This document shows, piece by piece, positions 1 to 8,273 of a stretch of DNA of 64,000 nt. A program made the translations under genes and the position numbers. The stretch's first letter is position 1; the number at the start of each line of letters is the position of its first letter. The DNA comes from Desulfospira joergensenii DSM 10085 (GTDB taxonomy: Bacteria; Desulfobacterota; Desulfobacteria; Desulfobacterales; Desulfobacteraceae). Below the pieces are notes generated by a model. It was not told where the DNA came from, searched no databases, and saw only the letters and a list, made by a program, of their open reading frames with translations. The DNA lies in NCBI RefSeq assembly GCF_000420085.1, contig NZ_ATUG01000003.1:1054001-1118000 (forward strand), read 5' to 3'.

Positions 1-1120
1 ACATGCAAAATTTAAAATCAGGATCAAAATAGAAGTCTTCTTTTGAATACAATTGGGATTTTTTCCGTTTTCCTGCGATCTCTTTACGATGCCTTTCTTT
101 GTAGCGGTCATTATCTTTAAACCGGGGATCTCGTTTGCGGAACCGGTTATCGGCCACATAGGCGTCAATCCCTTCTTTAGCCAGCATATCCATATTGTCC
201 TTGGTGTGAAATCCGCTGTCTGCTGTCAAAAGGGTCTTTTCAAAAACACTATCTTCCAGATTGCCCTTTGTGGATTCAATCATCGGTTTCAACAAATCCT
301 GTTCTGGCCCTTTTCCATAGGCTTCGGCACCCACAATCACTTGATGTTTGCTGTCCACCATGGCCAGGCCGTTATATCCCTGGATATAACCTTTCGATGA
401 TTTCATTTTGGCAGAATCGTTATCAGTGATGTTGGACTTTATGGGTTTGCTACCGGCACCCGGTTTATCATCATTGTCGTTTACCCATTCACGGATCTTT
501 TTAATCTGCTTTTGAAGCGTTGCCATATACTTTGCATCGGACTCGATGATATTGTTTTTCTCTTCAATGTCATCGATTTGCCGGTGCTTTTCAATGATAT
601 GTTCTATGGCTTTTTCAAGTTTAAGGGCTTTTTTCTTAAAATCGGCCTTGGTGCCGCTCCATTCCTTTGAGGCATTGGAAGGCAGCTTACAGCCGTCCAC
701 AGCAAACATTTCCCTGCCGATCAGGTTCATCTCATCGCAGATAAGGATGATTTCTTGAAACAGAGCGACAGCCTCTTCATCCTGGCTGGAAACAAAATCA
801 GCGATGGTCGTGAAATGAGGTCTTGTATGAGCGGACAGGGCCATGAAGATAATGTTTTCTTCGCAGCATTGGGAGATTTTCCGGCTGGATGTGATCCCCC
901 TTGAATAAGCATAAAGAATTATTTTTAAAAGGATCCTGGGATCATAGGCAGGAGCCCCGGTATCATCGTTTTTATACCGTTTGTCGAAAACACTCAAATC
1001 CAGTTCATTGTCAATCAAATGACTGAGGGTATATTCGAATGTGCCCGGAAGGATCTGTCTGTCAAAATAGACCGGAAGGAAAACACCTTGATCGTATGAA
1101 TAGTCTTTATATTTGGCCAT
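1..1120 (-). CDS. IS1182-family DDE transposase, partial at window edge
   Basis: The frame opens with ATG at 1120 (MAKYKDYSYDQGVFLPVYF) and stays open to base 1, so the C-terminus is missing. About 373 codons are visible. The N-terminal third fits the DUF772 transposase domain (DPRILLKIILYAYSRGITSS, SSRKISQCCEENIIFMALSA). The middle has a charged, coiled-coil-like stretch around residues 165-215. The DDE catalytic core follows with VDGCKLPSNAS, then GYIQGYNGLAMVDSKHQVIV and LLTADSGFHTKDNMDMLA, which carries the second catalytic Asp. No frameshift or stop is seen in the visible part, so the copy may be active. It has interrupted the IS110-type gene to its right. Confidence 0.85.
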   Translation of the reverse strand, partial: MAKYKDYSYDQGVFLPVYFDRQILPGTFEYTLSHLIDNELDLSVFDKRYKNDDTGAPAYDPRILLKIILYAYSRGITSSRKISQCCEENIIFMALSAHTRPHFTTIADFVSSQDEEAVALFQEIILICDEMNLIGREMFAVDGCKLPSNASKEWSGTKADFKKKALKLEKAIEHIIEKHRQIDDIEEKNNIIESDAKYMATLQKQIKKIREWVNDNDDKPGAGSKPIKSNITDNDSAKMKSSKGYIQGYNGLAMVDSKHQVIVGAEAYGKGPEQDLLKPMIESTKGNLEDSVFEKTLLTADSGFHTKDNMDMLAKEGIDAYVADNRFRKRDPRFKDNDRYKERHRKEIAGKRKKSQLYSKEDFYFDPDFKFCM

Positions 1121-1202
1121 TTTTTACTCTTGTCTGGTCTGCGGTTTTTCTATTTGTTTTAAAGAAAAATCTAGCACAAAACGATAAGAATCTCCAGTGT
1201 TT
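1..1202. mobile_element. IS1182-type insertion sequence, partial (left part outside window)
   Basis: This stretch carries one transposase gene on the minus strand and its short 5' leader. The right boundary is placed near 1195-1205, where the reading frame of the neighbouring IS110-type transposase loses its family-like sequence. I could not define terminal inverted repeats or a target duplication, because the other end lies outside the window. The boundary is therefore approximate. Confidence 0.6.
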
Positions 1203-1787
1203 TCAACCTTTTTCTACAGCTTCAACAGTTAAAATTAACGGCTCAATAGAGTCTTTTAGCTCCTTGGGTATATGCTCCGGTGCCCTTTTGGAAAAACTGC
1301 CCGTACTGCATTTGGGTATCCGGTAACCGCAAGTTTTTGAAACACTTCTAATATGAGTGATAAGTCGAACCCTATTTCTTACCAACGCATCCCTCGCTTT
1401 GATTACACTCAAATCTGCATAAGCCTGTCTGTCTCGATGTTTAATCGGCCATAAAAGCCTTGGTTCAACCCGGCATACCATCGCCAGTATTCTGGCATCC
1501 CGTTTATCTGATTTCTCGTAGCTATCCCAAATAATTCTTAGTTTTCTGGGATTACCAACATAAACAGTGCAACCGATTTCGTTAAGCAGTCTGCTTATCC
1601 AGGGGGAATGAGTACCAGCCTCTATAGCAACGGTGGGGCTTTTATAACGGGAAAAAAATTTTCTAAGAGAATTTTCTGTATTCCGGATACTCCCCGTTTC
1701 TATTTCTTCTCCGGTTTTATCTAAAACCACAACTATGTGGCTCTGGTCCCCCAGATCCATTCCAATTGTAATGTTATTCTTTTCCAT
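1203..1787 (-). pseudogene. IS110-family transposase, C-terminally truncated
   Basis: The 194-residue frame begins MEKNNITIGMDLGDQSHIVV and matches the N-terminal DEDD (RuvC-like) domain of IS110 transposases: an early Asp in GMDLG, Glu in VAIEAGTHS, and two Asp in EKSDKRDARILA. Full-length members have about 320-400 residues, with a C-terminal Tnp_20 domain holding the catalytic serine. That whole domain is missing. The frame ends in a fortuitous stop just after IEPLILTVEAVEKG, exactly where the IS1182-type element begins, so insertion of that element is the likely cause. The protein should not be able to recombine DNA. Confidence 0.8.
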
Positions 1788-2190
1788 GGCTGGCCCCCCC
1801 TTTGCTGAATTTATCTTAACCGTGAAATTATACCACGGTGGGCTCCAGCCTTCTCATCCTATCTATTATCAGTCGCTTTCAATGATAATTGCCAGACCAC
1901 AACATCTGATGGTTGGGTTCAAATCGGAAAATATGAGCGCTGATACCATGATTGATGACCTGGGTATTTCTCAAACGGAAATCGCATTATTTGGATTTCA
2001 TATAGACCAAATATTTTTTCTTGTAAATTATATGGATGCAATATATCCATTAAAATGACAACAAATTGTGACTTGGCCGACAAATCTGTGAATTATGTAA
2101 AAGAAGGCTTGTAAGGCGTTTCACTTATAAATTCGGGTTTTTGACCCACGGACACAAAAAAACAGATATTGGTCCAATCCGTTTAAAAAC
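1788..2190. other. Intergenic, probable left end of the IS110 element; possible bridge-RNA region
   Basis: No convincing gene is seen; the plus-strand frame over 1735-2058 antiparallels the transposase start and has no family character. On the minus strand, upstream of the truncated transposase, there are short inverted repeats (ACCGTG/CACGGT around 1820-1842 flanking a TATAAT-like hexamer, and TTATCA/TGATAA around 1866-1888). In the IS110 group the non-coding left end upstream of the transposase encodes the bridge RNA. This segment is in the right place for one, but I cannot fold it here. Bases 2060-2190 are AT-rich with nothing recognised. Confidence 0.3.
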
Positions 2191-2214
2191 GTGCAGCAAC
2201 ATAATTACTGTTAT

Positions 2215-2679
2215 ATGAAAAAATATGTAGAAATGGAAATAAAACCAGAAGTCGCTGCTGTATTCGATTCATATCCAGTTAAATTCAAAAGGAAGTTATT
2301 GATTTTGAGGAATCTCATACTTGATACAGCATCTGAAATTGAGAGTGTTGGAGAGATAGAAGAAACTCTGAAATGGGGAGAACCAAGTTATTTAACACCC
2401 AAGTCAAAAAGTGGAAGCACTATCAGAATAGCGTGGAAAGAAGCAAAGAAAGATCAATACTCAATATTCTTCAAATGTACAGCGGATTTGGTTCCAGCTA
2501 TGAAGGAAAGATATTCAGACAAATTTATTTTTGGAGGTAAAAGAAGTATCGATTTTAAATTAAATGATAAGATTCCTAAAAAGGAACTGAAACAGTGTAT
2601 TGCGTTGGCCTTAACTTACCATCGCAATAAAAAACTCGAACCTACCGCAAGGTGGAAAATGATAGAAAAAATCATATAA
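2215..2679 (+). CDS. DUF1801 domain protein
   Basis: A 154-residue cytoplasmic protein. The signature of DUF1801 (YdhG-like) is visible as EIEETLKWGEPSYLTPKS near residue 50, followed by the GSTIRIAWKEAKKDQYSIFF strand and FIFGGKRSIDFKLND. The family has no established biochemical function; it is often found as a small standalone protein. The ATG at 2215 (MKKYVEMEIK) is preferred over the one at 2191 because the family homology begins soon after it; neither has a good ribosome binding site. The gene is AT-rich compared with most of the window and sits beside broken insertion sequences, so recent acquisition is plausible. Confidence 0.75.
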   Translation: MKKYVEMEIKPEVAAVFDSYPVKFKRKLLILRNLILDTASEIESVGEIEETLKWGEPSYLTPKSKSGSTIRIAWKEAKKDQYSIFFKCTADLVPAMKERYSDKFIFGGKRSIDFKLNDKIPKKELKQCIALALTYHRNKKLEPTARWKMIEKII

Positions 2680-2949
2680 TAAAAGTTTCAACGCGACATC
2701 AAGCGCTATCCTGTTTATAACCCCACATTATGTCTATCAAAGCTCAGATTTTCAATTTTAGCTCCATCACTACATCTGGGGATTGCCACTTCCCGATGAG
2801 GATTCAATTCTATACATTATTTTCCGCCCTATTCGATCGCCTAACAGGAACCCAGCAAATTAAGGTCTAATAAATTTACTCCCCTGGAACATACTTTTGA
2901 GAACCGATATAAATCCTGGTCCCTCGATCAATTTATTGGCAATTTAATC

Positions 2950-5187
2950 CTAGTTTATGTCCAGTATCTCCCTAATTTTAACGGACAGATCCTGCTTTGA
3001 AAAAGGTTTGTTTATGAAATTCAATCCCTCATCCAACACCCCCCTATGGGCAATGACATTGGCTGTATAGCCCGATGTAAACAGGCATTTTATTTCAGGG
3101 GATGATTTTAAAATCGTTTCGGCAAGTTCGCGTCCATTCATGGAAGGCATAACAACATCGGTCATCAATAGATGGATTTGTGTTTCTGATCTGTTGCTGA
3201 TTTCTATGGCTTTACCCGGCGTATTGGCTGCCAATACTTTGTAGCCCAGTCGTTCCAACATCATTTTGGTCATTTTTAAAATTGAATTTTCATCTTCGAC
3301 CAGGAGTATTGTTTCAGATCCTTTTTGAGGTTTTTCTTTCGCTATTGCAGCTCCCTCTATTCGGGGAGCCTTGTATCTTGGTAAATATATTTTAAAAGTA
3401 GTTCCTTCTCCGGGTTCACTATACACATTTATAAACCCCTTGTTTTGTTTTACAATGCCATAGACGGTTGCCAAACCCAGGCCGGTTCCCTCCCCTATTT
3501 TTTTTGTGGTGAAGAAAGGTTCAAACAGATTCTCAATAGTTGCTTTATCCATCCCGCAGCCATTGTCGCTGATTCCTATCAAAACATAATCTCCAGGTTT
3601 AAATCCCTGGTGTTCTCTGCAATAATTTTCATCAAAATGAGCGTTGCCCGTTTCTATGGTCACCTTACCCACATCCGCTATTGCATCCCTCGCATTTACA
3701 CATAGATTGGCCAGCATCTGATCTATCTGGGAAGGATCAATTTTAACAGACCATATGTCTTTGTTAGGACACCACGATAAATCAATATCTTCTCCAATTA
3801 ACCGTTCCAACATTTTCAGCATGCCCTTGATGGCCCTATTCAGATTAATGATTTTGGGGGAAATCGTCTGCTTTCGTGCAAAGGCTAAGAGTTGCCGTGT
3901 GAGATTTGCAGATCGTTCAGCTGCTTTTTGAATTTCTTTCACATTTGAAAGGACTTGGTAATTCAATTCCAACTCTTCTAAAAGGATTTCCGAATTCCCC
4001 AAAATGATGCTGAGCATATTATTGAAATCATGGGCAACCCCACCGGCAAGTCTGCCAATTGATTCCAGTTTTTGGGCCTGTTGAAGCTGCTTTTCAAGTT
4101 TTTCTTTTTCCAGGAGTGCGGCTTCACGGTGAGTAATGTCATTTATTATTATCAGACCGATTTCATCCAGCGGAACCATATTAAATTCACAGGTCCTTTT
4201 TAATCCCTCCTTTGTCGTCAGCTCCCATGTTTGCATTGCAATATCTTTTTTATTTTTTTGGGCAAGTTCAACTGCATCTGTCCAGGATTGTTGAACCTTT
4301 TCCCGATAAGCCTTGTCTGGATAGGCTGTTTTCCACCATTTTTCTGCTGATGACAAATCCTCTAGGGTATAGCCGAACAATTCAGTAAACTTATCATTTA
4401 TGAATAAAACAGCCTGATTTTCATCTGTAATCACCATTGGCAGCGGCGATTTTTCTATCAATTTCCTTAACCTCTTTTCTGCTTTTTCCGCTTCCCTTTC
4501 TGCCAGTTTTATCGCCTGGATATGATCAAAAAGATTCTGATTCATGGCATTAACGGATTGAACCAGTTGTTCCAGTTCATCTTGTTTTCTTGGTTGTTTC
4601 CGTTGCAGTTTCAAAGGAGTATATAATTCTTCGAAATTTAGTTTTTTTACATAGCCGGCCATAAAAACCAGGTGTCTGCCAACAAGAATATAAAAAAGGA
4701 AAAAGATAAAGGCTGATACAAGAAAGGTCTTTACGGCCTGTGTGGTAAAAATGATAAGGATCCTGTTCAATAACCGCGTATAGACGCCTTTCAGGCTTGC
4801 AACAGCTGTCAGGACGCCCAGATCATTGTCTTGCCCTTTATAGGTGTGAATAAGCTTAAATTCATGTTGAATCGTCTTGTCCGGCTCAGGGGTTCCGGCG
4901 GAGCTGAAAACTTGTCTGCTCTGTCGAATTTCAAGGTATTGAATATCCGGTAACTGTAAAATGCCGTTGAGCAAGATATCGGCCTGTTGTTTGTCTATGG
5001 CCCACAGGCTGGAGCTCAGGCTTTGCAGATAGCTTGATTCAATTTGTTGAAAGGTTTTTTGTATGGACTTTATATCGCTGGAATATTCAACATAAAGTTG
5101 CAGAGAAGTTCCCAGAAAAGTTACGACCGAACTAAACAGAAGAATATAGATAATTAATCTGCGGCCGACGCTATTCTTAAACTCCAT
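2950..5187 (-). CDS. Membrane hybrid sensor histidine kinase with receiver domain
   Basis: Numbered from the ATG at 5211, the protein has a TM segment at about 18-38, a periplasmic region to about 154 and a second TM at 155-177. A cytoplasmic coiled coil follows at about 225-250 and a PAS domain at 250-370. The HisKA domain has phospho-acceptor His394 in GGVAHDFNNML. A HATPase_c domain follows (N box NLCVNARDAI, G boxes DNGCGM and GEGTGLGL). A C-terminal receiver ends the protein, with phospho-acceptor Asp685 in LLMTDVVMP. I place the start at 5187 (MEFKNSVGRR), because an AGGA lies about 6 bases before it. It lies downstream of a periplasmic binding protein and a diguanylate cyclase on the same strand, so it may read a ligand presented by that protein. 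The output target is unknown; an external phosphorelay partner would be needed. Confidence 0.88.
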   Translation of the reverse strand: MEFKNSVGRRLIIYILLFSSVVTFLGTSLQLYVEYSSDIKSIQKTFQQIESSYLQSLSSSLWAIDKQQADILLNGILQLPDIQYLEIRQSRQVFSSAGTPEPDKTIQHEFKLIHTYKGQDNDLGVLTAVASLKGVYTRLLNRILIIFTTQAVKTFLVSAFIFFLFYILVGRHLVFMAGYVKKLNFEELYTPLKLQRKQPRKQDELEQLVQSVNAMNQNLFDHIQAIKLAEREAEKAEKRLRKLIEKSPLPMVITDENQAVLFINDKFTELFGYTLEDLSSAEKWWKTAYPDKAYREKVQQSWTDAVELAQKNKKDIAMQTWELTTKEGLKRTCEFNMVPLDEIGLIIINDITHREAALLEKEKLEKQLQQAQKLESIGRLAGGVAHDFNNMLSIILGNSEILLEELELNYQVLSNVKEIQKAAERSANLTRQLLAFARKQTISPKIINLNRAIKGMLKMLERLIGEDIDLSWCPNKDIWSVKIDPSQIDQMLANLCVNARDAIADVGKVTIETGNAHFDENYCREHQGFKPGDYVLIGISDNGCGMDKATIENLFEPFFTTKKIGEGTGLGLATVYGIVKQNKGFINVYSEPGEGTTFKIYLPRYKAPRIEGAAIAKEKPQKGSETILLVEDENSILKMTKMMLERLGYKVLAANTPGKAIEISNRSETQIHLLMTDVVMPSMNGRELAETILKSSPEIKCLFTSGYTANVIAHRGVLDEGLNFINKPFSKQDLSVKIREILDIN

Positions 5188-5294
5188 TAAGTTCCTAGTC
5201 TTTAAAAACATTATTCAATCTTTTGCAAAATGCGAAATTACGGCACAATATGTTTCTCCCTAAAATCAAAAATATCGACAGATGCCATATGTTT

Positions 5295-6071
5295 TTAATA
5301 ATCCGATAAATCAATTTTATCGAAATACTCTGTTTTTAACGCATGAATCTCAAGCTTTTTATCTGCCAGAAATTGATTGAATACTTTGATCAGTTCAGGG
5401 TGTTTGATTGTTGAGAGGACAAAAAAGGACTTTGAGTAAGGTAAGCCGGGATCAAATACAAGGGCATCCGGTTGTTTGAGAATTTCGCGCAATTGGTATG
5501 AAGCGACATTTATATCAAGATAAACCGCATCAATCCGCCCGAGAATGGCTTGCTTCAACAAGCTGTCAAAATGTTGATTCGGATGGATCCTCATCTTTCC
5601 GGCTTTTATGAAATCCATAAAGGGCAGAGGTGTAAAACCTAAAATCGCGCCAAGATCTTTCACTTTTTCAACGCCAAAACCCTTTTTTTCAGGAAGCACC
5701 ACGGCACCCGCTATATATTCCTCTACAATATCACTATAGACAACCGATTTTCCTTTTTTAATGTCAATATGCCAGCGGGGGTTATCAGGATATTTGAAAT
5801 CTATTTTCTTTTCAACGAGCTCTGAAAATAATCGATTGACTGGCAATGCCCGATATTTGAAGTGGATATCTGCATACTGAGCAAAAAGATCAAATAGTTC
5901 ACGGGCAAAACCAACATAGACAGAGCCATCTATTGTATAGTGTGGAAGATATTTAATATTTTCAACTCCGATAATATATGTATCGGTTTTCTTCCCGGCA
6001 AAGGAATGACCCGTCGTTATGAATATAAAGATAAGAGCAAGCGTGGTATGTAAAATAAAAGACTTTTTCAT
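5295..6071 (-). CDS. Periplasmic solute-binding protein (SBP family 3-like)
   Basis: From the ATG at 6071 the protein starts with a clear Sec signal peptide (MKKSFILHTTLALIFIFITT, cut near HSFAG). The mature part has the bacterial extracellular solute-binding fold of family 3 (YVGFARELFDLFAQYADIHF, then LLKQAILGRIDAVYLDINVA). An in-frame ATG at 6116 would put 15 extra residues before the signal peptide and is less likely. No ABC permease or ATPase is adjacent. The neighbours are a hybrid kinase downstream and a diguanylate cyclase upstream, which favours a sensory role over transport. The ligand cannot be read from the sequence; polar amino acids are the family default. Confidence 0.75.
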   Translation of the reverse strand: MKKSFILHTTLALIFIFITTGHSFAGKKTDTYIIGVENIKYLPHYTIDGSVYVGFARELFDLFAQYADIHFKYRALPVNRLFSELVEKKIDFKYPDNPRWHIDIKKGKSVVYSDIVEEYIAGAVVLPEKKGFGVEKVKDLGAILGFTPLPFMDFIKAGKMRIHPNQHFDSLLKQAILGRIDAVYLDINVASYQLREILKQPDALVFDPGLPYSKSFFVLSTIKHPELIKVFNQFLADKKLEIHALKTEYFDKIDLSDY

Positions 6072-6163
6072 AAAAAGAGATTCTGCGCGATGATATGGTT
6101 TGAGACTGTTTATCATCTATCAGAAAAAACGATAAATTTCTAACTAAATTTATCGTTTTGTTT

Positions 6164-7909
6164 CTAGGAAGAGTGGGTATAGGCCCGGAAACAATTGCGG
6201 CCCGAAGCTTTTGCCTCATAGAGAGCCTGATCTGCCTTCTGCAGCAGGCTGTCCGGTTTTTGGCCTTCCATGGATATACAACCGCCGACGCTGACGGTCA
6301 GTGAAAACTCTTTCTGATCAAAGGGGTGGGCAGCCACGACTGAGCAGAGGCGATTCCCCAGCCTGGCCAGGGTATCGGAATCAGCCGGCTGGAGAAGCAC
6401 CAGAAATTCATCCCCGCCCCAGCGGGCAGCCAAATCATAGGAACGGATCGTGGCCTGGATAATTTTTGCTACTGCTTTCAGGGCCTCATCCCCGACGGCA
6501 TGGCCATGGGTGTCATTGATCTCCTTGAACCAGTCAATATCCAGCCAGAGCAGACCCAGCTGACTCTTTTCCCGCTGGGCCCGATTGATCCCGGCTTTCA
6601 ACCGCTCGGTCATCCCGCGCCGATTCAGCAATTCCGTCAGGGGATCCACCTGTGCCAGGCGTTCAAGGGCAGCCGTTCTATCCTGAACTTTTTTCTCAAG
6701 ATCCCGTCGGGAAGCCAACACGGTCTGTGCCATCTGCATGAAACGGCTGATCAGGCGGCCCACCTCACCCCGCGCCCCCTTTTGGATCTGTCCGGCCGGG
6801 TTCCGGCCCTTCTCGATTTGCCCCATGGCCTGGTCAAGTTGACTGAGGGGATTCAGAACAAGCCGGTTCAAGGCGAAGTTGAACAGGACCAGGGCAATCA
6901 GCAGGGTCACAATATAGACCAGCAATATGGTTGAAAAATAGGAAATCGGCAATACGATATCCAGATCGATTAAAGTGATTTCATGCCAGTCGATTTCGGG
7001 AAGATATACGATTCCGGCAAGGTGACGGTGACCGCTGACATCCACAAAGGTGGTGGCCACCTTTTTTTTTCCGGACTCAAGCTCCTTCATGGCGGCATAG
7101 ACAGCGGTTTTATCCTCGGTTTTCGAAAAGATCAGATCAAGGGTCTTATGGGTCCCCTCTTTTTTACTGATGGAGCTGAAGTCGATTAATCTCTTATCCC
7201 GATGGAGCTGAATGGCACCGGAATGATCGACGAATAAGCTGGTGATGCCGGGCTCGCTCTCCTCGACTACGTTATTCAAAAACTCTGTCAGATCAAATCC
7301 GGTGCCGGCCATCCCCAGGATATCGTTCCCGTCCCGTATCAATATATCGATCCAGAGTTTGGTGATTCCCAGTTCAATATCCGGGTTGACATTGATGTGG
7401 ATGTCCCGTTTTTGCCGTATTAAATCGTAAAACCAGCTGTCTGCCTTATTTTCGGGATCAAGGGTGTAGCGGTATTCTTTTCCTGCGTATTCATTGGCTG
7501 CATTGTTGTGGTAGTAGCGGCCATTGCTCAGGAATGCCACAAAGTAGCTTTGATCCTGAAAATTCTGTCGATAGGTTTCCAATTCCATGAGGGCTTTTTT
7601 TGTCAGATTCGGGTCATCCGGACGGCGTGCCCAGTCCCTGATAAACTGGGAAGTGGCCAGCTGCCGGGACAGGGCAACCTCACGCAGAATCGGCTGAATC
7701 GTACGGCTCTTGTCATATAAGGCCTGCTTGGTGATAAAGCGGGGGGCCCATTCTTCAATAATGCCTTCGGCCAAAGTACGGACGGACCATGAAACCGCGG
7801 CGGCAGACGCAATGAACAGCATGGCCGTAAGAAGCATGAAACTGGGTTTAAGATTCATCCGGCTGTCGGGCTTTAATGAGAAAAACCTGCCTTTGATAAA
7901 CTTGATCAT
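6164..7909 (-). CDS. Diguanylate cyclase with periplasmic Cache-like sensor, HAMP and GGDEF
   Basis: The N-terminal TM is at about 22-42, followed by a roughly 280-residue periplasmic sensor resembling a double Cache domain (ELGITKLWIDILIRDGNDIL, GMAGTGFDLTEFLNNVVEES). A second TM lies near 318-340, then HAMP (LNRLVLNPLSQLDQAMGQI), a short coiled coil and a C-terminal GGDEF domain. The active-site motif GGDEF is intact at about 498-502, so it should make c-di-GMP from two GTP. An inhibitory-site RxxD (RSYD, about 489-492) lies exactly five residues upstream, implying product feedback. The start at 7909 has AAAGGATC about 11 bases upstream. It is first in line with the binding protein and hybrid kinase genes on the minus strand. 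Confidence 0.88.
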   Translation of the reverse strand: MIKFIKGRFFSLKPDSRMNLKPSFMLLTAMLFIASAAAVSWSVRTLAEGIIEEWAPRFITKQALYDKSRTIQPILREVALSRQLATSQFIRDWARRPDDPNLTKKALMELETYRQNFQDQSYFVAFLSNGRYYHNNAANEYAGKEYRYTLDPENKADSWFYDLIRQKRDIHINVNPDIELGITKLWIDILIRDGNDILGMAGTGFDLTEFLNNVVEESEPGITSLFVDHSGAIQLHRDKRLIDFSSISKKEGTHKTLDLIFSKTEDKTAVYAAMKELESGKKKVATTFVDVSGHRHLAGIVYLPEIDWHEITLIDLDIVLPISYFSTILLVYIVTLLIALVLFNFALNRLVLNPLSQLDQAMGQIEKGRNPAGQIQKGARGEVGRLISRFMQMAQTVLASRRDLEKKVQDRTAALERLAQVDPLTELLNRRGMTERLKAGINRAQREKSQLGLLWLDIDWFKEINDTHGHAVGDEALKAVAKIIQATIRSYDLAARWGGDEFLVLLQPADSDTLARLGNRLCSVVAAHPFDQKEFSLTVSVGGCISMEGQKPDSLLQKADQALYEAKASGRNCFRAYTHSS

Positions 7910-8273
7910 ACTTTTAAAAGATCCTTTGCTTTTCCCCTGTCAAATCAGATGACACGAAACCATTTCCATGGATATTCCTGGCCGGTCTATCCTCATTTTT
8001 TTCTCCTGATCAGGACAGGCCCAAACTTATTTTCAGCCCTCTTTACCCCGGAACAGCTTCTTTATCCGAATCCAGACAGTTTATTGCTGTCTGGACTATT
8101 GTGGATTGAGTTGTAAATTCATCTGGAAGTGATAGCATTCCCGGACGGGAAATGTCCATAGGAAGGTGACTGCCTTTATCAGATCTGAAAATGATGTTTT
8201 TTGGACCTCAGACAAGCCCATTTCAATTTATGGACATGTCCAATCACTAGGATAAGCGGGCTAAGGAAGGGAT
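7910..8273. other. Intergenic region with a 9-bp inverted repeat
   Basis: No gene is seen in this 364-base gap between two minus-strand genes. It should hold the promoter of the diguanylate cyclase gene. At 8071-8095 there is a perfect inverted repeat (TCCAGACAG, loop TTTATTG, CTGTCTGGA). It has no T-run on either side, so a terminator is not well supported. A short palindrome GGACATGTCC lies near 8233. Confidence 0.4.
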
